Positions 1 through 6,613 of a stretch of 15,963 nucleotides of DNA are shown here, piece by piece (the first letter of the stretch is position 1; each line of letters opens with the position of its first letter). This stretch comes from JBOHWJ01 sp050736615 (GTDB taxonomy: Bacteria; Desulfobacterota; Binatia; Binatales; Binataceae), in NCBI GenBank assembly GCA_050736615.1, contig JBOHWL010000144.1, positions 1 through 15,963 of the forward strand, read 5' to 3'. The notes under the pieces are model-generated. The model had not been told where the DNA came from, searched no databases, and saw nothing but the letters and a program-made list of their open reading frames with translations. The translations under genes were made by a program, and so were the position numbers.

Positions 1-264
1 GCCCATACCATTTTGGTGCACGTGCAGCATGATCCGGGTCGCCTCGGCATGCGGCTTATGATAGATCGACTTGAGAACTTCGACCACGAACTCCATCGGA
101 GTGTAGTCGTCGTTGAGCAGGATGACTTTATACAGCGGCGGTTTTTTGGTTTTGGTTCGCTCTTTGGTGCGGCGCTCGGTAACGATGCCGCCGTCGCGCA
201 CATTCTCGTCTCCGCCGCCTTCGCGGCGATTGCGAAATCCGCTACCCTGAAGTTCATGCACCAC
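1..264 (-). CDS. clpS: ATP-dependent Clp protease adaptor ClpS (partial, C-terminus off the window)
   Basis: Read on the minus strand from GTG at 264, this gives 88 codons open to the window edge. It contains the ClpS core: PPLYKVILLNDDYTPMEFVV, then a helix leading to HVHQNGMG. In the family the NDD segment and the Met of PMEFV line the pocket that binds N-degron residues, and the His of the HVHQNG stretch matches the conserved pocket histidine. ClpS docks on the ClpA N-domain and delivers N-end-rule substrates to ClpAP in the cytoplasm. The roughly 40-residue N-terminal extension is charged and Arg/Lys rich, as is usual for the flexible, non-conserved arm. The start is uncertain: GTG codons at 264 and 261 and TTG at 273 are in frame below a stop, and none has a clear Shine-Dalgarno. 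About 30-35 C-terminal residues are missing only because the window ends. clpA may follow beyond the edge (inference). Confidence 0.93.
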   Translation of the reverse strand, partial: MVHELQGSGFRNRREGGGDENVRDGGIVTERRTKERTKTKKPPLYKVILLNDDYTPMEFVVEVLKSIYHKPHAEATRIMLHVHQNGMG

Positions 265-524
265 TGTTACCAATTATCACGCCGTCAGGCCGGCCTTCCT
301 CGCGTTTACTCTATCAAATTAATCATGCCGAGGCATGAGTGCCATGCTCTCGTCTAATCCATCACCTTCCCCGGATTATTCGCACATCCACCGCTGCGGC
401 GCATGGTCTGACTACGCCTGATATAGTCCGGCCAGTGCCGGCGCCGTCTTAAGTTCGACCACACGGTCTTTGCAGCTTGGCACAGTGCGGCTAAGCTTCA
501 AACGTCGGCGCTGTTCTCCGATCT
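265..524. promoter_or_regulatory. Divergent intergenic region between clpS and the FemAB-like gene
   Basis: This 260-bp AT-richer stretch separates two divergently read genes, so promoters for both should lie here. I cannot assign a convincing -35/-10 pair for either direction. It holds a short palindrome at 323-338 and a second inverted repeat, CCGGC-N4-GCCGG, at 428-441. No open reading frame in it resembles a protein. Confidence 0.4.
323..338. promoter_or_regulatory. Operator-like inverted repeat upstream of clpS
   Basis: TCATGCC-GA-GGCATGA has two perfect 7-bp arms around a 2-bp centre, followed at once by a partial third copy (GCCATGC). It lies about 60 bp upstream of the clpS start and 187 bp upstream of the FemAB-like gene. 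Its size and symmetry suit a dimeric regulator site, but no known operator consensus is recognised and no T-tract follows, so a terminator is unlikely. Confidence 0.2.
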
Positions 525-1727
525 ATGATGTCTAAAAACGATAATTCGAGCACTGCTCCCGAGATCGCCGTAGTGGAACGCATCCGCGATCTACCGCGCG
601 AGGAATGGAACGCTCTGATGCGCGCGGACGATTCCCCGTTCGTGGACTGGGACTGGCTCAGCGCGATGGAGGAATCGAAGAGCGCGAGCCGCAATACCGG
701 TTGGGCGCCCTGTCATATGGTCGTCCGCGCCGGTCATCCGCGCAAGCTGGTAGCCGCCTGTCCGCTTTATCTTAAAAGCCATAGCATGGGTGAATTCGTC
801 TTCGATCACGGCTGGGCCGACGCGGCTGAACGGGCCGGCATTACATATTTTCCCAAGCTCCTGGTCGGAGTTCCATTCACTCCTCATAATGGCAGGCGCT
901 TTCTGGTCGCCGACGAGCGGGAACGACCGCGCATGGTGACGTTGCTGGGGCGCGCGCTGACGCAATTGTGTATCGATAACAAATTGTCGTCCGTGCATGT
1001 GAACTTCTGTACCGAGGACGAGGCCGCCGCGTTGGGCGCGCTCGGCTATCTCGAACGTCTGGGCTATCAGTATCATTGGCGCAATCACGGCTTCAGCGCC
1101 TTCGACGATTATCTGGCGCGGCTCAAGAGCAAACGCCGCTACGCGGTGCGCCATGAACGCGAGGCACTCGGTCGGCAGGGCGTTGAGATTCGCGTGCTGA
1201 GCGGTGCCGAGATTCCGGACGCGCTGTTCGCGCCGATGTTCAAGATTTATCTTTCGACCATCGAGAAGCTTTACTGGGGCCGTCAGTATCTGACCCGCGA
1301 ATTTTTCAACCTGGCCCGGCAACACTTGAAACGTTACCTGTGCTTCGTCTGCGCCTATCGATCCGGCCAACTCATCGCCGCGACTATCAACCTGGAAAAA
1401 GCGGGGGTGCTTTACGGGCGTTATTGGGGTTGCTTCGAGGATCTCAAGTACCTGCACTTCAACGTTTGCTATTACGCCGCGATCGAATATTGCATCGCGC
1501 GCGGGTTGCATCGTTTCGAGCCGGGGGCCGGCGGAGAATATAAATGGTTGCGCGGCTTTGATCCCGCCTTGACCCGCAGCATGCACTTCGTTGCCCATTC
1601 GGGCTTGCGCAAGGCGATCGCGAGTTTTCTGGCGCATGAACGGCGGGAAATCCAGGAATGGATCGTTGAAGGGCGCGAACGCAGCCAGCTCAAGGCGCCG
1701 CCGCCCTCGGATGTTGAAACGCAGTGA
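525..1727 (+). CDS. FemAB-like peptidogalycan biosynthesis/recognition family protein (COG3146)
   Basis: This 400-residue protein matches the COG3146 / FemAB_like family, an acyltransferase (GNAT-like) fold distantly related to FemAB peptidyl transferases. The whole length fits: an N-terminal half with SPFVDWDWLSAMEESKSA, a central Arg/Lys-rich segment LKSKRRYAVRHER, and the family signature near residues 309-345, LYGRYWG, LHFNVCYYAAIEYCIARGL and EPGAGGEYKWLRGF, ending in a helix HERREIQEW. The more usual form of the last signature is EPGAQGEHK, so Gln-to-Gly and His-to-Tyr are small departures. Substrate and reaction are not established for the family, so I do not name one. There is no signal peptide, so it is probably cytoplasmic. 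Two ATG codons (525 and 528) are adjacent and neither has a clear Shine-Dalgarno. The next gene starts 69 bp downstream on the same strand, so co-transcription is plausible. Confidence 0.85.
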   Translation: MMSKNDNSSTAPEIAVVERIRDLPREEWNALMRADDSPFVDWDWLSAMEESKSASRNTGWAPCHMVVRAGHPRKLVAACPLYLKSHSMGEFVFDHGWADAAERAGITYFPKLLVGVPFTPHNGRRFLVADERERPRMVTLLGRALTQLCIDNKLSSVHVNFCTEDEAAALGALGYLERLGYQYHWRNHGFSAFDDYLARLKSKRRYAVRHEREALGRQGVEIRVLSGAEIPDALFAPMFKIYLSTIEKLYWGRQYLTREFFNLARQHLKRYLCFVCAYRSGQLIAATINLEKAGVLYGRYWGCFEDLKYLHFNVCYYAAIEYCIARGLHRFEPGAGGEYKWLRGFDPALTRSMHFVAHSGLRKAIASFLAHERREIQEWIVEGRERSQLKAPPPSDVETQ

Positions 1728-1796
1728 CACGATTTCCCCATAGGCCCGCTTGAGTCTCGCCTGCGGGCGGCGATATGGTGTGAGGTTCCGGAATTT

Positions 1797-3662
1797 ATGT
1801 TCACCCGCAAACGCGCCCTCGAGCGTATCGCCGCCGAAAAGGTTCTCTATGAGCGCCATGGCGGTGGCGACATCCCGGTCTGCGTCATCTACCCCAACGT
1901 CTATCGGCTGGGGATGGCGAATCTGGGTTTTCAGGCGATCTATCATATCTTCGAATCCGAGCCGCGGGCGGCTGCCGATCGCGCGTTTCTGCCGGATCCC
2001 GATGAACGCGAGCTGATGAGTGCGCGTGGTGAACCGCTGCTCTCGTTCGAGACTGGCCGCGCGCTCTCCGATTTCGCCATCCTGGCATTTTCGATCGCGT
2101 TTGAGACCGACTACTTGAATTTGCTCGCAATCATGCGGATGGCGGGAATTCCGTTGCGCCGCGAGGCTCGCGCTGGGCGCAACTATCCTTTGATTATCGC
2201 CGGTGGCTCCGCCGTTTTCCTCAATCCCGAACCGATCGCCGACTTTATCGATCTGTTTTTAATCGGCGAAGGCGAGGAGATGGTGCCGGAATTTATCACC
2301 GCTTATCGGGACGCTGGCGAGATGACCGGCACTCAGCGGCTGGAATATCTGGCGCAACTCGAAGGCGCATATCTGCCCGCGTATTTCATTCCGCGTTTGG
2401 ATGAGGCCGGCCGTATCGCCACGGTCGAATACCGCGGCCCGGGCTCCGCGCGCGTCAAGCGCAGGCTTATCCGCGACCTCGATCGTTTTTCGACGTCCTC
2501 GCTGATTCTAAGCGAGGAATCGGTCTTCGGCGATATGTTCCTGGTCGAAGCCAGCCGCGGATGCCAATGGGGTTGCCGCTTTTGCGCGGCGGGCTTCATG
2601 TACCGCCCGATCCGTTATCGCAGCCCCGAACGAATTCTTGCCGAAGCTCAACGCGGCCTTGGCGAACGCGAGGTGATTGGGCTGGTGGGAGCCGAAATGG
2701 CGAGCGTGCCCGGTATCGCCGAAATCGCCAATGCGGTTGCCGACCGCGGCGGCCGTCTATCGCCATCCTCGCTCAAAGCCGATTGCATCTCGCCCGGCTT
2801 GGCCGAGGCACTGCGGCGCGGAGGCGGGCGCAGCGTCACGATCGCGCCGGAAGCGGGCAGCGAACGTATGCGCAAAGTGATCAACAAGAATCTGAGCGAA
2901 TCGGAAATCCTCAATGCCGCCACGATGCTGCTCGGTAGCGGGGTTGAGGCGCTCAAGCTGTATTTCATGATCGGTCTGCCGGAAGAAACCGACGACGACG
3001 TGCTTGAAATTGCGCGGCTCACCGGAAAATTACTTGACCTCGCGCGCGAGCGCGGCAAATCCGTGGGTCGTGTCACGGTCTCGCTTAACCCGTTCGTGCC
3101 CAAACCGTGGACGCCATTTCAATGGGACCCGATGGCCGACGCGGCCCAGGTCAAGCAAAAGATCATGCTGTTGCGTGCCGCCCTCGGACGCATCAGCGGG
3201 GCGATCGCGCTTAGCGCCGAGTCTCCGCGTGAAGCTTACTTTCAGACCATGGTCTCGCGCGGCGACCGCCGCGTCGGAAGCATTTTGGAGCGGCTGGACG
3301 CGGCTGGATGCGCTGAGCCCGGCGCCATCTGGCATGAACTGCGCGCGATTCATCGGGAAGCCACAAGTAGCGGGAAGGCGACGCGGGATTCTTCGGATTC
3401 TTTACGCGACTCGCAGACTCGTTCGCTCGGCGCCGCTCTCGCTGCGCCTGGTGTGCTCGCTGCGCCGCTCAGCGTTCCGCTAGCGCCCGACCCGGATTTT
3501 TTTGTGACGCGTCACTATAGTCACGACGAAGTGTTGCCCTGGGACTTCATCGACCATCACATCCATAAATGGTTCTTGCTGTCCGAACGCAAAAAAGCGC
3601 ATTTCGAACATCAGACCAAGCCTTGTGACGTGACGCGATGCACGGTGTGTGGAGCATGTTGA
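1797..3662 (+). CDS. TIGR03960-type B12-binding-domain radical SAM protein
   Basis: This 621-residue protein has an N-terminal cobalamin-binding-like domain, roughly residues 25-200 (IYPNVYRLGMANLGFQAIYH, LIIAGGSAVFLNPEPIADFID, LFLIGEGEE). A radical SAM domain follows with the cluster-binding C256-x3-C260-x2-C263 in RGCQWGCRFCAAG, plus APEAGSERMRKVINKN and LKLYFMIGLPEET typical of the barrel. The C-terminus carries a second cysteine set, C610, C615, C618 and C621, which closes this family and may bind metal (inference). I do not see the cobalamin DxHxxG motif, so B12 use is doubtful. The reaction is unknown. Family members are often fused or adjacent to a TIGR03936/DUF2344 protein; that partner is absent here. 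Residues about 523-565 form a low-complexity Ser/Ala/Pro linker that looks inserted. A GAGG at 1782-1785 lies 11 bp before the ATG. Confidence 0.87.
   Translation: MFTRKRALERIAAEKVLYERHGGGDIPVCVIYPNVYRLGMANLGFQAIYHIFESEPRAAADRAFLPDPDERELMSARGEPLLSFETGRALSDFAILAFSIAFETDYLNLLAIMRMAGIPLRREARAGRNYPLIIAGGSAVFLNPEPIADFIDLFLIGEGEEMVPEFITAYRDAGEMTGTQRLEYLAQLEGAYLPAYFIPRLDEAGRIATVEYRGPGSARVKRRLIRDLDRFSTSSLILSEESVFGDMFLVEASRGCQWGCRFCAAGFMYRPIRYRSPERILAEAQRGLGEREVIGLVGAEMASVPGIAEIANAVADRGGRLSPSSLKADCISPGLAEALRRGGGRSVTIAPEAGSERMRKVINKNLSESEILNAATMLLGSGVEALKLYFMIGLPEETDDDVLEIARLTGKLLDLARERGKSVGRVTVSLNPFVPKPWTPFQWDPMADAAQVKQKIMLLRAALGRISGAIALSAESPREAYFQTMVSRGDRRVGSILERLDAAGCAEPGAIWHELRAIHREATSSGKATRDSSDSLRDSQTRSLGAALAAPGVLAAPLSVPLAPDPDFFVTRHYSHDEVLPWDFIDHHIHKWFLLSERKKAHFEHQTKPCDVTRCTVCGAC
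3363..3492 (+). repeat. Repeat-like insert encoding a low-complexity linker inside the radical SAM gene
   Basis: Between the conserved blocks ending AIHRE and beginning DPDFFVTRHY, the reading frame passes through about 130 bp whose text differs from the rest of the gene. It contains GATTCTTCGGATTCTTT, ACGCGACTCGCAGACTCG and repeated CGCT/GCGC words. On the other strand this reads like the GAGCGAA...GAATCC...GAATCCC interspersed repeats seen in many GC-rich soil genomes. It stays in frame and encodes a Ser/Asp then Ala/Pro/Leu-rich stretch. Assignment as a captured mobile repeat is an inference; no second full copy lies in this window. Confidence 0.35.
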
Positions 3663-3670
3663 CGTATTCG

Positions 3671-3684
3671 AGGAGGTGAGGAGG
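3671..3684 (+). promoter_or_regulatory. Strong Shine-Dalgarno for the SH3-repeat gene
   Basis: AGGAGGTGAGGAGG follows the radical SAM stop codon (3660-3662) by 8 bp. The AGGAGG at 3671-3676 sits 8 bp before the ATG at 3685, an ideal spacing. This decides the start against an upstream in-frame ATG at 3649, which overlaps the radical SAM gene and has no ribosome binding site of this quality. Confidence 0.75.
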
Positions 3685-4422
3685 ATGAGGCTGGCGATGG
3701 CGGAGGAGGTGGAGGGTGGCGTTGCCAGGCCGAGGTTCACGGGTGAACGGACGATCGCGGTGGCGGGCTCATGGACGCGGCGGCGGCGCCTGATATTGCC
3801 GGCGGCAATGGTTCTGAACGGAGCCGCCGCATTGATCATGGTGTTGGCGGCTGTGCCGGCCGCTTTTGCCCAGCTCGGCTGCGGATTGCCGCGCACCACG
3901 ATCACGTCGGACCAGCGCGACGTCGTGCGAAGTCCTGCGCGCTCCTCTGAAGGCCATAACGAGACAGCGGGACACAGGGCTTCGAACGACAATTATCAGC
4001 GCGGACGTGGCACCCCGGCGCTTAAGTTTCATGTCGCGCCGGCCAAGGCCCGACTGACGTTAAAAACCGCGTCGCTCGTTTACGAAGAGCCCGCCAAATC
4101 GAGCAAAGCGCTCGCGCGCCTGCCCGCCGGCGGGTATCTGGAGGTCAGCGGTGCGACTCATTATTTCCTGCGCATCAAGCTCAACCACGGCCGCGTCGGT
4201 TACGTTCCCATCTCCGCTGTCAATATGATCACACCGGCCGACAAGATACATCGCCTGGCCATGAACGCGGCGGTGCTCTCGACGCCCGCCATCCACGGCG
4301 CGAAGCTGTCCGAGGTCCATCGGGGCCATGATGTTCATATCGTCGGCGTCACCCTGAATTACGTGAGGATCAGGATGAGGAGCGGACTAGAGGGGTTTAT
4401 CCCTGTCTCAGCGCTGCAATAG
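3685..4422 (+). CDS. Exported or membrane-anchored protein with two SH3-like repeats
   Basis: This is a 245-residue protein. Residues 1-35 are cytoplasmic-type and end in RRRR. Residues 36-62 form one hydrophobic segment ending AVPAAFAQ, which could be a signal-peptidase site (AFA before Q) or a membrane anchor. Residues 63-120 are a polar linker. Residues about 122-180 and 188-245 are two tandem SH3-like units: each has a beta-rich pattern ending in a Gly then VPISAVN or IPVSALQ, with FLRIKLNHGRVGYVP aligning to YVRIRMRSGLEGFIP. Bacterial SH3 repeats commonly bind peptidoglycan or peptides in the envelope; the ligand here is unknown. Translation is probably coupled to the upstream radical SAM gene. 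If the hydrophobic segment is cleaved, an internal GTG at 3760 would give a more typical signal-peptide length, but it lacks a good Shine-Dalgarno. Confidence 0.75.
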   Translation: MRLAMAEEVEGGVARPRFTGERTIAVAGSWTRRRRLILPAAMVLNGAAALIMVLAAVPAAFAQLGCGLPRTTITSDQRDVVRSPARSSEGHNETAGHRASNDNYQRGRGTPALKFHVAPAKARLTLKTASLVYEEPAKSSKALARLPAGGYLEVSGATHYFLRIKLNHGRVGYVPISAVNMITPADKIHRLAMNAAVLSTPAIHGAKLSEVHRGHDVHIVGVTLNYVRIRMRSGLEGFIPVSALQ

Positions 4423-4468
4423 CCGCGAGCGCGGCGCGCACTGTGCGGTAAAGCTCTCGCAGGCTTGT

Positions 4469-5833
4469 TCAGAAGGGGTAATTGATCCCGGAAAAGATGG
4501 CGCTGCCGTCGGGGCCGTAACCGACATCAACGTAGGCAACTACGAACGGCAATGCGATCGCGCGAAAGCCGAGGCCGCCAGCGGGATGCAGGTGGGCGAA
4601 CGGCACGCCGTCGGCCGCATGATACACGCGACCCAAGTCAAGAAAGGGAGCCAATTCCAGAATCCCATGGGTGTCAAACATGTTGATATCCAGGACCCGC
4701 GTACGCACCTCGACGTTGGCGACAAACATATTGTTATCGATAAAGCGGCCGGCGCCGGCACCTCGCCAGGTTTGCTCATCGCTTATCGGTAAACCCAGCA
4801 GACTGCTTTCCCCGGGACCATCTCCGCCTAACCAGCTCATTGCCCAGAAGGGTGTTTCTCCGCCGGCGGGGACATATCGGCTATAGATTTGGCCAGCCAG
4901 CGTGATCCGATGGGTCAGCGGATAGTAACGCCGCACATCGAGTGAGAACGTGTTATAGGACGACGAGCTCAGGAACGCGCGATCGGCCACTCCGGCGGCT
5001 GCGGCGATTAACCCTCCGTTGGTCGGAACGTTGAGCGAATTGCGCGTGTCGTAAGAGATGATCAATTCGTTGAGCAGTTCGCTGCCGCCGTTGATCCCCT
5101 TGACTTTCGGGAAGAGTTTGCCGATGAACGGCAGCGTTGTTTCGGCGCCATTATAAAGCCGCACGAAGCGCGGACGTTCCCTGAGAGCGACTTGCAGATT
5201 TGGCGTGATGTTAACGCCGAAAATCACATCCAGATATAGCTGTTGGAGCGAGTAGTTAGTCTGTTTGTTGTGATTCGAGTCATTGCCCAATCCAAAAAAA
5301 CGTTCGGTGGGATTTTGTTCGAAAAAAAAGTGGCTTTCGAACGTCCACCATTTTTGGCGCCGCAGGCCGGATGCCCAGTCGAGCTCCAGCGAGCCCGCGT
5401 TATTCTCGGAGCCGCCGCCGATCGCGAACCACTGAGTATCCGGCGATGGGTACGCCAAATAGCGTAGGTTCGCGCCCGGCCCCAGAATCGTGTTGTAGTT
5501 GATATCAGGGGCTATGATGCCGGTGATTTGTTGATTTTTACCCGTTCTCAGAAGTACCGGCATCAGGCCAAACGTGGTACCTCCAAACGGATCGGTGGCC
5601 GCTTCCGGCACCGGGATAAACGGCCAGCTATTCGGATTGAGCAAATCGAAGCCCCAGGCGATTCCGCCCGGCAGCACCATTGAGAGCGCCAGCAAAATCA
5701 GGGCAACCTGGACGCCGGAACGCGCCCGCGCCGCTCCAACGAACCGCGACAACGAGCCTTCAGAGCTTTTGGTCAGGAGGCTTGAAGCCGCACACTTCGG
5801 ACATTCGGACCGGACCTCGTTCACCCGCCACAC
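4469..5833 (-). CDS. POTRA-less Omp85 (BamA/TamA surface-antigen) family outer-membrane barrel protein
   Basis: The protein is 454 residues from GTG at 5833. Residues 41-61 (VQVALILLALSMVLPGGIAWG) form a signal peptide. The rest is strand-rich with aromatic girdles: YDTRNSLNVPTNGG (261-274), the loop-6 type RG in WRGAGAGRF (356-364), FLDLGRVY (397-404), and the terminal SGINYPF ending in Phe, as expected for a BAM-recognised last strand. These are marks of the Omp85 surface-antigen barrel. Only about 390 residues follow the signal peptide, enough for a 16-strand barrel but leaving no space for POTRA domains. Its role could be export or insertion of a partner, or a simple channel; this cannot be read from sequence. 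The N-terminal 40 residues before the hydrophobic core (including CPKC) are unusual, so a later start is likely: GTG at 5824 has a GAGG 8 bp upstream, and a TTG near 5752 gives a normal signal peptide. Confidence 0.8.
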   Translation of the reverse strand: MWRVNEVRSECPKCAASSLLTKSSEGSLSRFVGAARARSGVQVALILLALSMVLPGGIAWGFDLLNPNSWPFIPVPEAATDPFGGTTFGLMPVLLRTGKNQQITGIIAPDINYNTILGPGANLRYLAYPSPDTQWFAIGGGSENNAGSLELDWASGLRRQKWWTFESHFFFEQNPTERFFGLGNDSNHNKQTNYSLQQLYLDVIFGVNITPNLQVALRERPRFVRLYNGAETTLPFIGKLFPKVKGINGGSELLNELIISYDTRNSLNVPTNGGLIAAAAGVADRAFLSSSSYNTFSLDVRRYYPLTHRITLAGQIYSRYVPAGGETPFWAMSWLGGDGPGESSLLGLPISDEQTWRGAGAGRFIDNNMFVANVEVRTRVLDINMFDTHGILELAPFLDLGRVYHAADGVPFAHLHPAGGLGFRAIALPFVVAYVDVGYGPDGSAIFSGINYPF

Positions 5834-5895
5834 CTCGGTTGTGAAAATCGCACTGGTCTATACTCAGATGCTCGAGACGCGCCGCTCGCGCCGCT

Positions 5896-6573
5896 TCATG
5901 CACCCCGGCTGAGAACGAGCAGGGCGCGGACTTTAGCAGACACATCGGGAGCGCGAACAATATCGGTAATGATGGCGGCGGCGTCGGCACCAGCGGCCAG
6001 CACTTCAGGCATTGTGACTTGCGTAATCCCGCCGATTGCAACAATCGGCAGCCGCACGGCACTACGAATTTCGGTCAGACGGGTTAATCCCTGGGCCTTC
6101 TGAACATTCTTCAGCCCGCCGGCATAGATGGCGCCGAAACCGATATAGTCCGCGCCATCTTCTTCGGCTGCGCGGGCCTGCGCACCGTCATGGGTGGAAA
6201 CGCCGACGATTTTACTCGCCCCCACGATAGTGCGCGCCGCCGCCAGCGGAAGGTCATCCTGCCCAACGTGTACGCCGTCGGCGCCGGCCAATTTCGCGAT
6301 ATCCGCGCGATCGTTGATAATCAGCAAGGCGCCCGCATTCCGGCATAGTGGCACGATCGCGCGAGCGACGGTCAAAAAATCCCGGCTACCGTAATGCTTA
6401 AGCCGCAATTGCATCAGCCGCGCGCCCGCCGCGAGCAGGATTTTGGCCAACTCAACCGGATCATGGCCGCCCGCCGTGTCGATCATCGCATACAGATGTG
6501 ATGGCAAGCGCATTGGCCTACGCGAGCGCGACGCCGGTTTGGAATTGGGCTCGCCTGCCCGGCGTAGCGGCAT
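5896..6573 (-). CDS. thiE: Thiamine-phosphate synthase ThiE (TenI/ThiE family)
   Basis: The protein is 225 residues with the single TIM barrel of ThiE. It shows QLRLKH (55-60), IINDRADIAKLAGADGVHVGQDDLP (86-109), GVSTH (124-128), DYIGFG (142-147) and IVAIGGIT (177-184). ThiE joins HMP-diphosphate to the thiazole phosphate to make thiamine phosphate in the cytosol; the ND and GQDD segments bind the pyrimidine diphosphate and metal. The loop after GFGAIY reads AGGLKNVQKAQG, where ThiE enzymes usually have a Thr/Lys-rich stretch such as PTxTK, so thiazole-phosphate binding may differ. ATG 6573 has GAGG 5 bp upstream; ATG 6513 would give 205 residues, nearer the usual length, but has a poor ribosome site. 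No THI-box riboswitch fits in the 40 bp separating it from ntrC. It is co-directional with ntrB-ntrC. Confidence 0.87.
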   Translation of the reverse strand: MPLRRAGEPNSKPASRSRRPMRLPSHLYAMIDTAGGHDPVELAKILLAAGARLMQLRLKHYGSRDFLTVARAIVPLCRNAGALLIINDRADIAKLAGADGVHVGQDDLPLAAARTIVGASKIVGVSTHDGAQARAAEEDGADYIGFGAIYAGGLKNVQKAQGLTRLTEIRSAVRLPIVAIGGITQVTMPEVLAAGADAAAIITDIVRAPDVSAKVRALLVLSRGA

Positions 6574-6613
6574 TTGGCCTCACGAGTCTGTCCTCACCAT
6601 CAGTTGGAAATTT

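Noticed and set aside
13..357. Plus-strand frame opposite clpS
   Set aside because: The minus strand encodes an unmistakable ClpS core over the same bases.
490..510. Sigma-54-like TGGCAC box upstream of the FemAB-like gene (and CGGCA...TTGCT upstream of ntrB)
   Set aside because: The spacing from GG to the downstream GC is off by one base in both cases, and sigma-54 promoters tolerate little change in that distance.
591..1946. Long minus-strand open frame (451 codons) opposite the FemAB-like and radical SAM genes
   Set aside because: It runs antisense to well-recognised coding sequence, has no family-like motifs, and is explained by GC-biased third positions on the other strand.
4422..4435. 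GCCGCG-AG-CGCGGC inverted repeat between the convergent SH3-repeat and Omp85 genes, as a terminator
   Set aside because: The loop would be too small for the full stem and there is no T-tract on either side.
6574..6613. THI-box riboswitch upstream of thiE
   Set aside because: Only 40 bp separate ntrC and thiE, far too short for the roughly 100-nt aptamer.
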